From a virus, in IMG/VR virus record IMGVR_UViG_3300025818_000030, positions 1-45,055 of that record: a stretch of DNA of 45,055 nucleotides; one strand, 5' to 3'. Shown here in pieces: positions 10,853 through 18,222 of the stretch (its first letter is position 1; every line of letters starts with the position of its first letter). The position numbers were made by a program, and so were the translations under genes. The notes below the pieces were generated by a model that worked only from the letters and a program-made list of their open reading frames with translations, had not been told where the DNA came from and searched no databases.

Positions 10853-11319
10853 GTTATTGGCTTTGCGGGGTGTTCATCTAAGACCGTCTACTTGTGTGTA
10901 TGCATCCACACTTTCGACACCCATCTCGCTTCACATCCTAATAAAGAAGCCGCTTTATCACCTCGGAGCTACCGGGGATTGTTAAGCTACCGCAAACTAT
11001 AAGAGGGGAGCGTAATCGCTACAACCCTAAATGCGAGTGGCCTCCGGCGTGTAGCGAACACACAGTCACCGAGATTACGGCAACTACCACTCTGTTCTTG
11101 AAACTTATGAGTCTTTTGTTTGCTGTCTTACGTGGCCCGATTGAACGGGGTCTGTTACCCCACGGCAACTTTGAGTGGACTCAAACTCAACCTCTATGAG
11201 ACTTGCGTCCTACTTTGTCTTTCAAACGATCCTGTAGGAACTAGCTGGGTCAGTGTCTACCGTTTCTGCCATACTAGTCTGAGCGCCGATCTTATCCGTA
11301 AAGGTTTGAAACGCTATAT
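10853..11319 (-). ncRNA. candidate large structured non-coding RNA
   Basis: 467 bases with no credible gene on either strand, clearly GC-richer than the coding DNA around it, lying between tRNA-Asn and tRNA-Tyr. On the minus strand many stems are visible: TTTCAAAC with GTTTGAAA closing a 5' domain, TTGAGT/ACTCAA, CGTGG/CCACG with an inner GGG/CCC hairpin, GTGT/ACAC capped by GTTCGCT, and ATAAAG/CTTTAT. Size, location among phage tRNAs and structure recall GOLLD RNAs, but I cannot confirm membership. Confidence 0.5.
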
Positions 11320-11397
11320 TGGCTCCCAGTGTTGGACTCGAACCAACCTCATTTCCGATTAACAGTCGGACGCGCTCGCCTGGAGTGCTAACTGGGA
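11320..11397 (-). tRNA. tRNA-Asn(GUU)
   Basis: Acceptor TCCCAGT/ACTGGGA, G73, encoded CCA. Anticodon stem TCCGA/TCGGA, loop CTGTTAA (GUU). Its first 10 bases are also the last codons and stop (TAG) of the upstream gene. Confidence 0.95.
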
Positions 11398-12440
11398 TTA
11401 AACAGTGTATCAACTAAATCAATAATTTCTTGTTCTGCTTTTTCAACATGACTAAGAAATGTATTATGGTTATGTTCTGCGATGTCCGACATATCATTAT
11501 CAAACATGCTATCAACTATGTTCAGCATATAATTTGCTTCTTCTACATTGTAGAACATTAGTGGTCGTGAGTGATATGTTTCATACCCCATGCTCTGCAA
11601 TCTTGAAAAATCATCATTATGAACAAAAGATATGAAAGGATGTTTCATTAACAATGGTTTATATGTTTTCTCTGATAACAAATACGGAATGTTTGGGTGT
11701 GTTTCGCTAACCAGACTAAACTTCGTGCGATTGAATAATTCAATATCAAATGGAAATCCATCGCAATGCAAGGATGATTTCTGAATTTGAATTTTGACGT
11801 TATCCAACGCTTTTACGCTGTACGGTATAAAGTCACTAATGTATTCTTCGTGTGTCATAATGTCACTAACAAGATCATAACAATCATGAATCATCTGATC
11901 ATTCATGTATAGTGACCATATGAACTTGTCTAACATTTTTGATTTGTAAAGATGTGCCAACACCGAAAGTCTATATACCTTATGTGGCTTTCCAACGAAA
12001 AATAAACCTTTATCGCCAACATTTGACCTATTGATGTCACTTAATTTATATTGTTTCAGAAACATCCTGTATACAAAGCAAGGCCACCAATCCACAAACC
12101 GAACATTTTGGTGTGTTTGTAGATTTTGTAATTTGGTTTCTATATTGTGTATATGCACAATATGTTCTGCTGGAACGTTTAGTTGCTCCACCAATGGAGA
12201 TAATTTTCTATTGACGCCGATTTCTAGGTGATCTGAAAAAATAAATCTTACATTTTTTGTTTTGTGTAGATTATTCAAAAATACTATGTCATCCATAGTT
12301 CTAACTCTGGATAGCTCAACAATAATGTTATCAGAATTTTCAGAGAAGAACTCAGAATAAATTTCGAATAACGAAAAATATGGCGATCTATTGTCCGTTG
12401 GTTTTGGATTAGGAATGAATAAGCTATAATCTTGAAACAT
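11388..12440 (-). CDS. glycosyltransferase-like protein (350 aa)
   Basis: A 350-residue protein whose C-terminal half carries a block (about residues 240-275) with SETHPNIPYLLSEKTYKPLL followed by MKHPFI. This is like the donor-binding region of fucosyltransferase/exostosin-type GT-B enzymes, where SEK..KP....PF is conserved. The N-terminal half would then be the acceptor domain. It probably modifies a phage or host glycan (inference). The gene is preceded by an exact TATAAATA late core, 4 bases before its ATG, with no Shine-Dalgarno, and its stop codon lies inside tRNA-Asn. Confidence 0.65.
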   Translation of the reverse strand: MFQDYSLFIPNPKPTDNRSPYFSLFEIYSEFFSENSDNIIVELSRVRTMDDIVFLNNLHKTKNVRFIFSDHLEIGVNRKLSPLVEQLNVPAEHIVHIHNIETKLQNLQTHQNVRFVDWWPCFVYRMFLKQYKLSDINRSNVGDKGLFFVGKPHKVYRLSVLAHLYKSKMLDKFIWSLYMNDQMIHDCYDLVSDIMTHEEYISDFIPYSVKALDNVKIQIQKSSLHCDGFPFDIELFNRTKFSLVSETHPNIPYLLSEKTYKPLLMKHPFISFVHNDDFSRLQSMGYETYHSRPLMFYNVEEANYMLNIVDSMFDNDMSDIAEHNHNTFLSHVEKAEQEIIDLVDTLFNPS

Positions 12441-12444
12441 AAAG

Positions 12445-12452
12445 TATTTATA
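12445..12452 (-). promoter_or_regulatory. T4-type late promoter core
   Basis: TATAAATA on the minus strand, exact T4 consensus, 4 bases before ATG 12440. Confidence 0.65.
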
Positions 12453-12497
12453 GCCAAAATCTCTGCGACTTACACTTTGAAAGCTGCGCCTAGTATA

Positions 12498-12591
12498 TGT
12501 ATTTTGTCATGATGGTAGGATTTGAACCTACGATCTTCGGTCTCCAAGGCCGACGGTCACTCCAGACTGACCCGCACCCTGACAAAATACA
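12498..12591 (-). tRNA. tRNA-Pro(UGG)-like with extended acceptor stem
   Basis: A cloverleaf with D-stem GGTC/GACC, anticodon loop CTTGGAG (UGG) on stem TCGGC/ACCGA (one mismatch), and T-arm GTAGG/CCTAC with loop TTCAAAT. The acceptor does not end at 7 bp: TGTATTTTGTCA and TGACAAAATACA extend it by a perfect 12-bp helix (12498-12509 with 12580-12591). No CCA is encoded. It may be a tRNA-like structure rather than a working tRNA. Confidence 0.5.
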
Positions 12592-12748
12592 CATTGTCTT
12601 TCACATATTGGCAATCCACGCTACGCGCTTCGAACCTCCGCTCCACAAGACTAGTATCACTACATTACATAGCGGCTATTTCTAGTTTCGCTGGCCTTCC
12701 CATATATCTGTGTAGTTCGTTCTCTACACTCCGGTCTTGACCATTTCT
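12592..12748 (-). ncRNA. candidate non-coding RNA upstream of tRNA-Pro-like element
   Basis: About 157 bases without a gene between a sigma70-like promoter (12755-12782) and the tRNA-Pro-like cloverleaf. The RNA would start near 12748. Hairpins GGTC-AA-GACC and GTGTAG/CTACAC are visible at its 5' end, and GAGGTTCGAAGC looks like an isolated T-loop. The transcript may end with the cloverleaf. Confidence 0.35.
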
Positions 12749-12754
12749 TCTTAG

Positions 12755-12782
12755 AGTATAACACAGTTATTTCATATGTTAA
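12755..12782 (-). promoter_or_regulatory. sigma70-like promoter
   Basis: Minus strand: TTAACA 12777-12782, 16-bp spacer, TATACT 12755-12760. It reads into the gene-free stretch and the tRNA-Pro-like element. Confidence 0.7.
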
Positions 12783-12822
12783 CTCTTTTTTTAAACTTTT
12801 TTCTTCTTCCTACCTACAAACT

Positions 12823-12857
12823 AAAAAACCCCCTAAACTTTTTGAGTTTAGAGGGTT
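12823..12857 (-). terminator. rho-independent terminator
   Basis: Minus strand: AACCCTCTAAACT pairs with AGTTTAGGGGGTT (12 of 13 positions) around a CAAAA loop, followed by TTTTTT. It ends the transcript of the 75-residue gene at 12886-13113. Confidence 0.9.
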
Positions 12858-12885
12858 CGTAAAACTTTCGTTTTTTATTAGGAGT

Positions 12886-13113
12886 TTAGCTTACACTATC
12901 TCCTTGAACCCTCTTGTCTGGATCATTATAAAACCACTCATTGCGTAGTTGTGATCCGGGCATGACTGTGGATGCACTAATGGCGTTACCACATACGAGT
13001 GCTGTATGTTTCTCTTGTATCGATAACGTTTGTCTTGTAATAGTTTGCATCATTAGTCCTATAAATCTGTTTCGTGAGGTTCGCGTACTCACCCGGCCAC
13101 TCTCGTCCGACAT
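12886..13113 (-). CDS. hypothetical protein (75 aa)
   Basis: Unrecognised 75-residue basic protein, rich in Ser, Arg and Thr at its N-terminus (SGRVSTRTSRNRF). ATG 13113 follows AACAAGAA, a weak ribosome site. Both a late core (TATAAATA, 13126-13133) and a sigma70-like promoter (13135-13163) lie just upstream, and a strong terminator follows 28 bases after its stop, so it is an independent transcription unit. Confidence 0.65.
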   Translation of the reverse strand: MSDESGRVSTRTSRNRFIGLMMQTITRQTLSIQEKHTALVCGNAISASTVMPGSQLRNEWFYNDPDKRVQGDSVS

Positions 13114-13125
13114 TTCTTGTTACTG

Positions 13126-13133
13126 TATTTATA
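13126..13133 (-). promoter_or_regulatory. T4-type late promoter core
   Basis: TATAAATA on the minus strand, 12 bases before ATG 13113. It lies 1 base downstream of the -10 of an overlapping sigma70-like promoter. Confidence 0.55.
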
Positions 13134-13134
13134 C

Positions 13135-13163
13135 ATTATACTCGCATATAATCTAAAAGTCAA
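13135..13163 (-). promoter_or_regulatory. sigma70-like promoter
   Basis: Minus strand: TTGACT 13158-13163, 17-bp spacer, TATAAT 13135-13140. Its -35 overlaps the last codons of the radical SAM gene. It drives the 75-residue gene. Confidence 0.75.
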
Positions 13164-14292
13164 CAGTTTTTTCCATTTTTTTAAACTTTTTAAAATCATA
13201 GAAATAGCTATGAAAATCTTCTCCATTGACACCCTTGGTGGCATCTAACTTGCTTTGAAAATGTATAAACTCATTGTATAATATAGTATCAAACTCAGAG
13301 TTTGTCAAGCTTTTTATGATAGTTTCCAGAACATTTTTTGTATTGTGCTTCTGGTGTTCGGGTATATCCGATACCCATACCTTTTCTATAGCTTTCTCCA
13401 TGCTCTCTATGATGCTAGGACGAAGCTCCAAAGGGACTACTGGTTCTTTAAGATGCGGTTGAAACGCTGACCCAAATGTAACTATTTCGGGCCAATCATC
13501 AGAGAGCCATTCTACCAGTTCTCCGACGAAAGGAAAGTTATATACGCTGGTGGTAATATTGACACGGGTGTTTATGTTATCAGAATTTAATAGTCTGAGG
13601 TAGTTCTCTCTGACTCTATCCCAAACTGTTCCGATTCGAATATATTCTGCTACACTACCGTATGCGTCCAGAGATACAACTACTGTCAGTTCCCCTTTAT
13701 AATTGTCTATGAAATCCCAATCTACCATGCTCCCATTCGTGAACATTGTTAGTTTTGCAGTAATATCTTCATTTTCACACCACTTGAGGAATTCTAAACA
13801 GTTCTTATCGTAGAACGGTTCGCCGCCTAGTAGTACAATATCTTTTAGTCTGTCTTTGATTACGTTTAGAAAGTCAAAGTTTTCATATCTTTCAGATACG
13901 ATATCTTTGGTGCCGAATGCCTGTTTGTAATAGCTACTTACTCTGCTACTTGCTTCGGGCCAACAGGTTTGACACGCAAAGTTACAAGTATTACCTGGTC
14001 TAATCTCTAGTGTGATATCTTCGGGACCGTAATGAGAATATGCAGACTCTGCATTTAGGCGCATACTATCTGTGCGCCCTGTTTCTTCTGCCACCTTGCA
14101 TTTGATGCAACCTTTGGGGAATTCACCATGAGCAAGAGATATATCCATATCGTCTACTTCTGGATAAGCATGCCATTCATCAAGTCTGGTATTTTCTACG
14201 GTATGCTCCCATTCTGGTTTAAATGCACAACACGGTTTGATAAGTTTGTCATAACTTAATGCTAGACCATTTCTAACAAATCTACATTTCAT
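13153..14292 (-). CDS. radical SAM protein
   Basis: A 379-residue radical SAM enzyme. The iron-sulfur motif is C103-x3-C107-x2-C110 and the SAM-binding GGEP lies at 156-159. An N-terminal cysteine group (CC at 21-22, C62, C65) looks like a SPASM/twitch-type auxiliary cluster site placed before the barrel, an arrangement seen in uncharacterised viral and bacterial radical SAM proteins. It would generate a 5'-deoxyadenosyl radical to modify an unknown substrate. Its ATG overlaps the stop of the asparagine-synthetase-like gene as ATGA, so both are made together and probably act in one pathway. Confidence 0.85.
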   Translation of the reverse strand: MKCRFVRNGLALSYDKLIKPCCAFKPEWEHTVENTRLDEWHAYPEVDDMDISLAHGEFPKGCIKCKVAEETGRTDSMRLNAESAYSHYGPEDITLEIRPGNTCNFACQTCWPEASSRVSSYYKQAFGTKDIVSERYENFDFLNVIKDRLKDIVLLGGEPFYDKNCLEFLKWCENEDITAKLTMFTNGSMVDWDFIDNYKGELTVVVSLDAYGSVAEYIRIGTVWDRVRENYLRLLNSDNINTRVNITTSVYNFPFVGELVEWLSDDWPEIVTFGSAFQPHLKEPVVPLELRPSIIESMEKAIEKVWVSDIPEHQKHNTKNVLETIIKSLTNSEFDTILYNEFIHFQSKLDATKGVNGEDFHSYFYDFKKFKKMEKTVDF

Positions 14293-15398
14293 GTATTTTC
14301 CAAACAGTTAATATTTTTCTGGTTACTCAACACACGCAATTTCGTTTTGTCTAGTTTTTTGATTAATTCTTTATTGATCCAAGCGTCTCTCGCCTGTGCC
14401 ACGATAAGTTCTTTACTACCGGATAATACAAGTGATAGTATATCAATATTTTTACAAGGAGTAAATGTTATCGTGTTTTCCAGATGCCAATGTTGGTGAT
14501 CGTTTATGTTTATATTCAAAATTTCATCGTCGTATATTTCTTCTAGGTTTTTAAACGTATCAAATATGTTCTGCTTCTTCATAAAATATGTATAGTGGTA
14601 ATCGTCTGGTTGTAATATATCCGCGAATGTCAGCCCAAGGCTATGCAGTTTCATCGATAATGTGTTCGGACCCCGTAACATATTTTCGTCACCATTACCG
14701 CCAGTAATTAAGACACACGGTTCTTCCCATAGGTGGATTTGTGTATATCCCCAATATCGTTTAATGGCATATTGATTTCTTTTGTAGAATGGGGTAAGTT
14801 TCATATATTCATAATCAACTAACTCATAGTCTTTCGTAAAATGATCTAAGTACGCCCACATTGTGGTAGTATCAATCCCACCAGATAAAAAAATCTTTAA
14901 CGGTAACTCATTATGAGAAAGGAAATTTTCAAAACTAGACATTAGTATGTCGTGAATTTTGTCTACTATTTGTGTATCTGATATATTTTCATCCACAGTT
15001 GAAAACGGATTAAACCAAGAACGTTCAACGTTCATATCCTTATCAACTGTCAACAAGCAATCTGCCCATATCTGTTCGGTTCCTCCATGCAAGTTGGTAA
15101 TCCCGATATTATTAATCCACAGTGGATAACCCCTGTTCATATCATGTAAAATACGGACGATTTCATCAGTACATACAAACGCAGTGAAGTTTCCACGAAT
15201 ATTCGGCGCATCCGATGTAATACATTTTTCTGCTACCGTACACAAGGGGATATTATCGGCATACCCTTTTATAATAACAGTTGTGTTACCAAACACCATC
15301 GTGTGCCATCCGTCATCAGTGGACAGGTGCAGCCCGTTTGGTAACACGATATTGTTGAGAAAATGTGGAGATTGTGTGTTGGATAGATTAAAAAACAT
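14289..15398 (-). CDS. asparagine-synthetase-like protein without catalytic Cys2
   Basis: A 369-residue protein with the two-domain plan of glutamine-dependent asparagine synthetases. Residues 1-130 resemble the Ntn-type glutaminase domain (GNFTAF near 69-74). The C-terminal synthetase domain has the PP-loop SGGIDTT at 172-178 and GGNGDENML at 233-241. The nucleophile Cys2 is missing (second residue is Phe), so glutaminase activity is unlikely. Relatives without Cys2 include beta-lactam synthetase and lasso-peptide cyclases, which use the adenylating half for ring closure. The mRNA may be leaderless: the promoter -10 ends 6 bases before the ATG. It is coupled to the radical SAM gene. Confidence 0.8.
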   Translation of the reverse strand: MFFNLSNTQSPHFLNNIVLPNGLHLSTDDGWHTMVFGNTTVIIKGYADNIPLCTVAEKCITSDAPNIRGNFTAFVCTDEIVRILHDMNRGYPLWINNIGITNLHGGTEQIWADCLLTVDKDMNVERSWFNPFSTVDENISDTQIVDKIHDILMSSFENFLSHNELPLKIFLSGGIDTTTMWAYLDHFTKDYELVDYEYMKLTPFYKRNQYAIKRYWGYTQIHLWEEPCVLITGGNGDENMLRGPNTLSMKLHSLGLTFADILQPDDYHYTYFMKKQNIFDTFKNLEEIYDDEILNININDHQHWHLENTITFTPCKNIDILSLVLSGSKELIVAQARDAWINKELIKKLDKTKLRVLSNQKNINCLENT

Positions 15399-15404
15399 AC
15401 AGAT

Positions 15405-15434
15405 ATTTTACCTTTATTTTGATAGCAATGTCAA
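15405..15434 (-). promoter_or_regulatory. sigma70-like promoter
   Basis: Minus strand: TTGACA 15429-15434, 18-bp spacer, TAAAAT 15405-15410. The ATG at 15398 is 6 bases from the -10, where transcription should start. Confidence 0.6.
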
Positions 15435-15474
15435 TATATACTTATTCGGGGGTTACACCTGATATATAATATAT

Positions 15475-15954
15475 ATGATGGATATAACACTAGCAAAAAC
15501 TATTTCTACGATAGATACAGTAATTCGTCATCCTGGTATGTCATTTGATCAAAACTATCATTTTACTAAGTGGTATTATGCTGGAAGTAGAGGAATCCAG
15601 GACGAGAATGTTATCGGCGATTGGTCAAGTGATTATAATGTGAATGACTATTCAGACGTATTTATCGACTGGATTAAAGATTATTCATATAACACTGTTA
15701 CTGGAATTGACAACTTTATCCCCACATTCAGTAACGGAACTACACAGGCATTTGATAGTTTTTATATGGCTCATCATAGTAAGCGATTTCGTATATTCCC
15801 GGAAGAGTATTACTATCATTACGTTCAGCTAGACAACTGTATGGATTATGCTGAAAGAACTGGTCAATACAGCAAATATAATATCCAATCATCAAGGTAT
15901 AACCTTGGTATTTTGTATCAAAATGATGGATGGATATCTAGGCTACTAATATAG
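15475..15954 (+). CDS. uncharacterised protein (159 aa)
   Basis: A 159-residue plus-strand protein, divergent from the asparagine-synthetase-like gene. It is rich in Tyr, Asp and Ser. The segment FSNGTTQAFDSFY near residues 85-97 recalls the start of fold-type I PLP aminotransferases (NGTTQAI-like), but the protein is far too short for a whole enzyme and no Lys signature is seen. There is no clear Shine-Dalgarno; a TATAAT lies at 15465-15470. Composition resembles the other cargo genes. Confidence 0.6.
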   Translation: MMDITLAKTISTIDTVIRHPGMSFDQNYHFTKWYYAGSRGIQDENVIGDWSSDYNVNDYSDVFIDWIKDYSYNTVTGIDNFIPTFSNGTTQAFDSFYMAHHSKRFRIFPEEYYYHYVQLDNCMDYAERTGQYSKYNIQSSRYNLGILYQNDGWISRLLI

Positions 15955-15966
15955 TATTCGCAAAAT

Positions 15967-16299
15967 TCACAGGTTCTTGTCAATAATCCAATCCACTTCG
16001 TGCCAGTTAGTTTTTTCGTCCATCATTTCAACTTTATCACCGTGCAGTTCTTGTAACTGCGCCCAAATGTGAGCGTTGTTCATGCGAAGGCAATATGCTT
16101 CTTTGTGGCATCGATACACAGAACCAGACGAACCAATGAAGTCATAGTGGTGTTCGCCTTCTTCAACCTTTGTAATGCCACTGTTCATCTTCCAACTGTC
16201 TCCACCAAGGTATCCACCAGACCATCCAGCCAGAACACGATAATGTGGGTCATCACCTTTGATTTTGATAACTACCCAGTTGTCAGGATTATAAGTCAT
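15967..16299 (-). CDS. hypothetical protein (110 aa)
   Basis: Unrecognised 110-residue protein with many Trp, Gly and His residues, as in a small beta-rich domain (KIKGDDPHYRVLAGWSGGYL). Its ATG overlaps the kinase stop as ATGA, so it is the last gene of the RNA-repair operon's kinase unit. No membrane segment or known motif. Confidence 0.75.
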   Translation of the reverse strand: MTYNPDNWVVIKIKGDDPHYRVLAGWSGGYLGGDSWKMNSGITKVEEGEHHYDFIGSSGSVYRCHKEAYCLRMNNAHIWAQLQELHGDKVEMMDEKTNWHEVDWIIDKNL

Positions 16300-16760
16300 T
16301 TCACCACCACGATTTCATCAAAGCCTTCGCTCTTATCAGGCATTTCCAAACTATTCACCATATTGGCAAGAATATTCTTTGGAATGGTTTTACCAGGACG
16401 AGAGTTCAAACGGCGTTCCCATTCCTTCTTATCAGGAGTTGGAAATACCACTGCAACCTTGCGATAACCATCAGGAATCCGCATCAACTTACCTTTGCGA
16501 GACTTAATAGTAAGATTAGTCTGATCCCAATAGATATCATCATTCATCGCAATAGCATCAATTAACAGAATGTCCATATTAGATGTGGCGTTCTTAATCT
16601 CGTCCTTAAAGACATCATTGTAAGTCTTACCAAAGGTCTTTGCAGCCGCTTCAATGTAGTTATCAGTGCTTAACACAGATGCATTAGACAAGTCTTGCTT
16701 GGCAAGCCAAGTAGACTTACCAGAAGCAGGAACACCGATTAGCATATAAAGAGTGGGCAT
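16296..16760 (-). CDS. P-loop polynucleotide 5'-kinase-like protein
   Basis: A 154-residue P-loop kinase like the 5'-kinase domain of T4 Pnkp. Walker A is GVPASGKST at residues 9-17. The DN pair in LSTDNY and the C-terminal ERRLNSRPGKTIP region (lid arginines) fit this family. No phosphatase domain is attached. Such kinases add phosphate to 5'-OH ends of broken RNA before ligation. ATG 16760 is preferred to 16775 because GGAG lies 6 bases before it. It stands just downstream of the RNA ligase gene and has its own strong promoter. Confidence 0.8.
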   Translation of the reverse strand: MPTLYMLIGVPASGKSTWLAKQDLSNASVLSTDNYIEAAAKTFGKTYNDVFKDEIKNATSNMDILLIDAIAMNDDIYWDQTNLTIKSRKGKLMRIPDGYRKVAVVFPTPDKKEWERRLNSRPGKTIPKNILANMVNSLEMPDKSEGFDEIVVVK

Positions 16761-16782
16761 ATCTTTCTCCATCATTTAACTT

Positions 16783-16810
16783 ATTATAGCATACTCTTGC
16801 TATATGTCAA
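16783..16810 (-). promoter_or_regulatory. sigma70-like promoter (consensus)
   Basis: Minus strand: TTGACA 16805-16810, 16-bp spacer ending TGC, TATAAT 16783-16788. Both boxes match consensus. It drives the kinase gene. Confidence 0.9.
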
Positions 16811-16811
16811 G

Positions 16812-16946
16812 TTATTCCATCAAATCCTTTAAAACTTTTTTCAATCGTTGGACAAAACCATACCAGCCAGGAGTGAAAACAGTTTTGGTTCCACCATTGA
16901 AGAAACCAGGTTCTGGCTTTCGTGATGTTTCAATCAAGTATTTCAT
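16812..16946 (-). CDS. small basic protein (44 aa)
   Basis: A 44-residue protein with Lys, Gly and aromatic residues (EPGFFNGGTKTVFTPGWYGF, then a basic helix). Its ATG overlaps the RNA ligase stop as ATGA, so it is co-translated with the ligase. It could bind RNA, but nothing proves this. Confidence 0.65.
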   Translation of the reverse strand: MKYLIETSRKPEPGFFNGGTKTVFTPGWYGFVQRLKKVLKDLME

Positions 16947-18169
16947 TCTTCATACTCCACTTCTTCAAAACGGATGTTGTTAAACAATGGACGAATCTTG
17001 TCCAACTTGGTTCCAGTACCAAGGTTGTTCTGGATGAAGTTGATAACCAAGTCACGAACATTCATCCCATCATATGCTTTAAATGCTACGCTGTGTAATC
17101 CAAAAGGAAGTTCACGAACCATTTCAGTTGCAAACATCTTCTTCTTATCACGATCTGCATCTTCAAACATTTCAAAATCTGGACGAGTCAAGTGACCAAA
17201 CATAGATAAGTTTCCATCGTCCAAGAACGACTTTGCATCAGCTACGAAAGCTTCAACCAAATCAATCTTTTCATTGACTTCTTTCCACAAATCAACCTCA
17301 AACGCTTCTACACGCTTGCGATCTTCTTCCTGTAAGAACGACTTCAAATCGTCAACATTCTCGTCAAGGATCAACGCCCACACATTCTTTTCCTGTGCGA
17401 TTGCTTCCTTTGCCTTGTGTAACTTCAAATAGTCTTCTGCCTTCACCTTAACCATGTGACCATCATCAAAGCGAACCACAAAACCTTCCACGCCAACCAA
17501 GCCACGAACATAATCCATGAAGTCAGCATCCAACTTGGAGTCGTGAACCTTCACAACAGGCACAAACCCCAAAGCAGCATCGCACATACGCTTGTAATCC
17601 CAATATTCACCAGTTGCGTTATCACGCATAGCCAGCAAAACCAAGTTATCTTCTGCGTAATCAATAACGATGCGGTTCTTACGAGAACACCACTCAAAGA
17701 TAGGAGTTACACCATGCTCAATCGCTGCCATAGCAAAAGCACGATAGTTCTGGTTCTCAGCAACGAAATCGTTCACAGGACCAGCAACATCAGTTGCACC
17801 CATTTTGGTGTGCCATTCAATGTCGCCATCACGCAAGAAAGGAGTGATCATTGATCCGTCCAACTTCTCAAGGATTACGTGAGGCTTGTCTAAATCAATG
17901 TTGTGCAGTTGAGTTTCGTCACGCTCGTTCACATTGAAGAACTTGTGAAACTTACGAGCAGCAACATAGCCATCCTTATCAAAAGTCAAGCCACGGCACT
18001 CACGACGAATATCCCAACCATCTTCGTCATCAGCGAAGGTGTCGGGAGTCTGAACCACATAGTTGATAACAGTAAAGCCATCACGCTCTGCCACGACAAA
18101 CTCCTTGCGTCCCTCAACGTGAGGAAGCACATCGTCAATGTGAGTAATGTGTGGAAACTTGTAGTTCAT
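16943..18169 (-). CDS. rnlA: T4 Rnl1-family RNA ligase
   Basis: A 408-residue ATP-dependent RNA ligase of the T4 Rnl1 type (T4: 374 residues). Nucleotidyl-transferase motif I is KLDGS with Lys102 (T4: KEDGS, Lys99), preceded by ECRGLTFD near 57-64. Downstream are FEWCSRKNRIVIDY (motif III region), VEGFVVRF (motif IV) and MVKVKAEDYLKLH (motif V). These enzymes seal 3'-OH/5'-P RNA ends, classically tRNAs cut in the anticodon loop by host defence nucleases. With the neighbouring kinase it forms an RNA healing and sealing pair. It is read from the promoter at 18195-18222. Confidence 0.92.
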   Translation of the reverse strand: MNYKFPHITHIDDVLPHVEGRKEFVVAERDGFTVINYVVQTPDTFADDEDGWDIRRECRGLTFDKDGYVAARKFHKFFNVNERDETQLHNIDLDKPHVILEKLDGSMITPFLRDGDIEWHTKMGATDVAGPVNDFVAENQNYRAFAMAAIEHGVTPIFEWCSRKNRIVIDYAEDNLVLLAMRDNATGEYWDYKRMCDAALGFVPVVKVHDSKLDADFMDYVRGLVGVEGFVVRFDDGHMVKVKAEDYLKLHKAKEAIAQEKNVWALILDENVDDLKSFLQEEDRKRVEAFEVDLWKEVNEKIDLVEAFVADAKSFLDDGNLSMFGHLTRPDFEMFEDADRDKKKMFATEMVRELPFGLHSVAFKAYDGMNVRDLVINFIQNNLGTGTKLDKIRPLFNNIRFEEVEYEE

Positions 18170-18194
18170 AACAACCTCTTTTTCAGTATGTCTT

Positions 18195-18222
18195 ATTATA
18201 GCATAACTGCGGTGTTTGTCAA
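18195..18222 (-). promoter_or_regulatory. sigma70-like promoter (consensus)
   Basis: Minus strand: TTGACA 18217-18222, 16-bp spacer ending TGC, TATAAT 18195-18200. It drives the RNA ligase gene. It overlaps the 3' end of the restriction-enzyme-like gene. Confidence 0.9.

Noticed and set aside
12497-12740. Plus-strand frames of 62-72 codons
   Set aside because: They are antisense to a tRNA-like cloverleaf and a promoter. No ribosome site.
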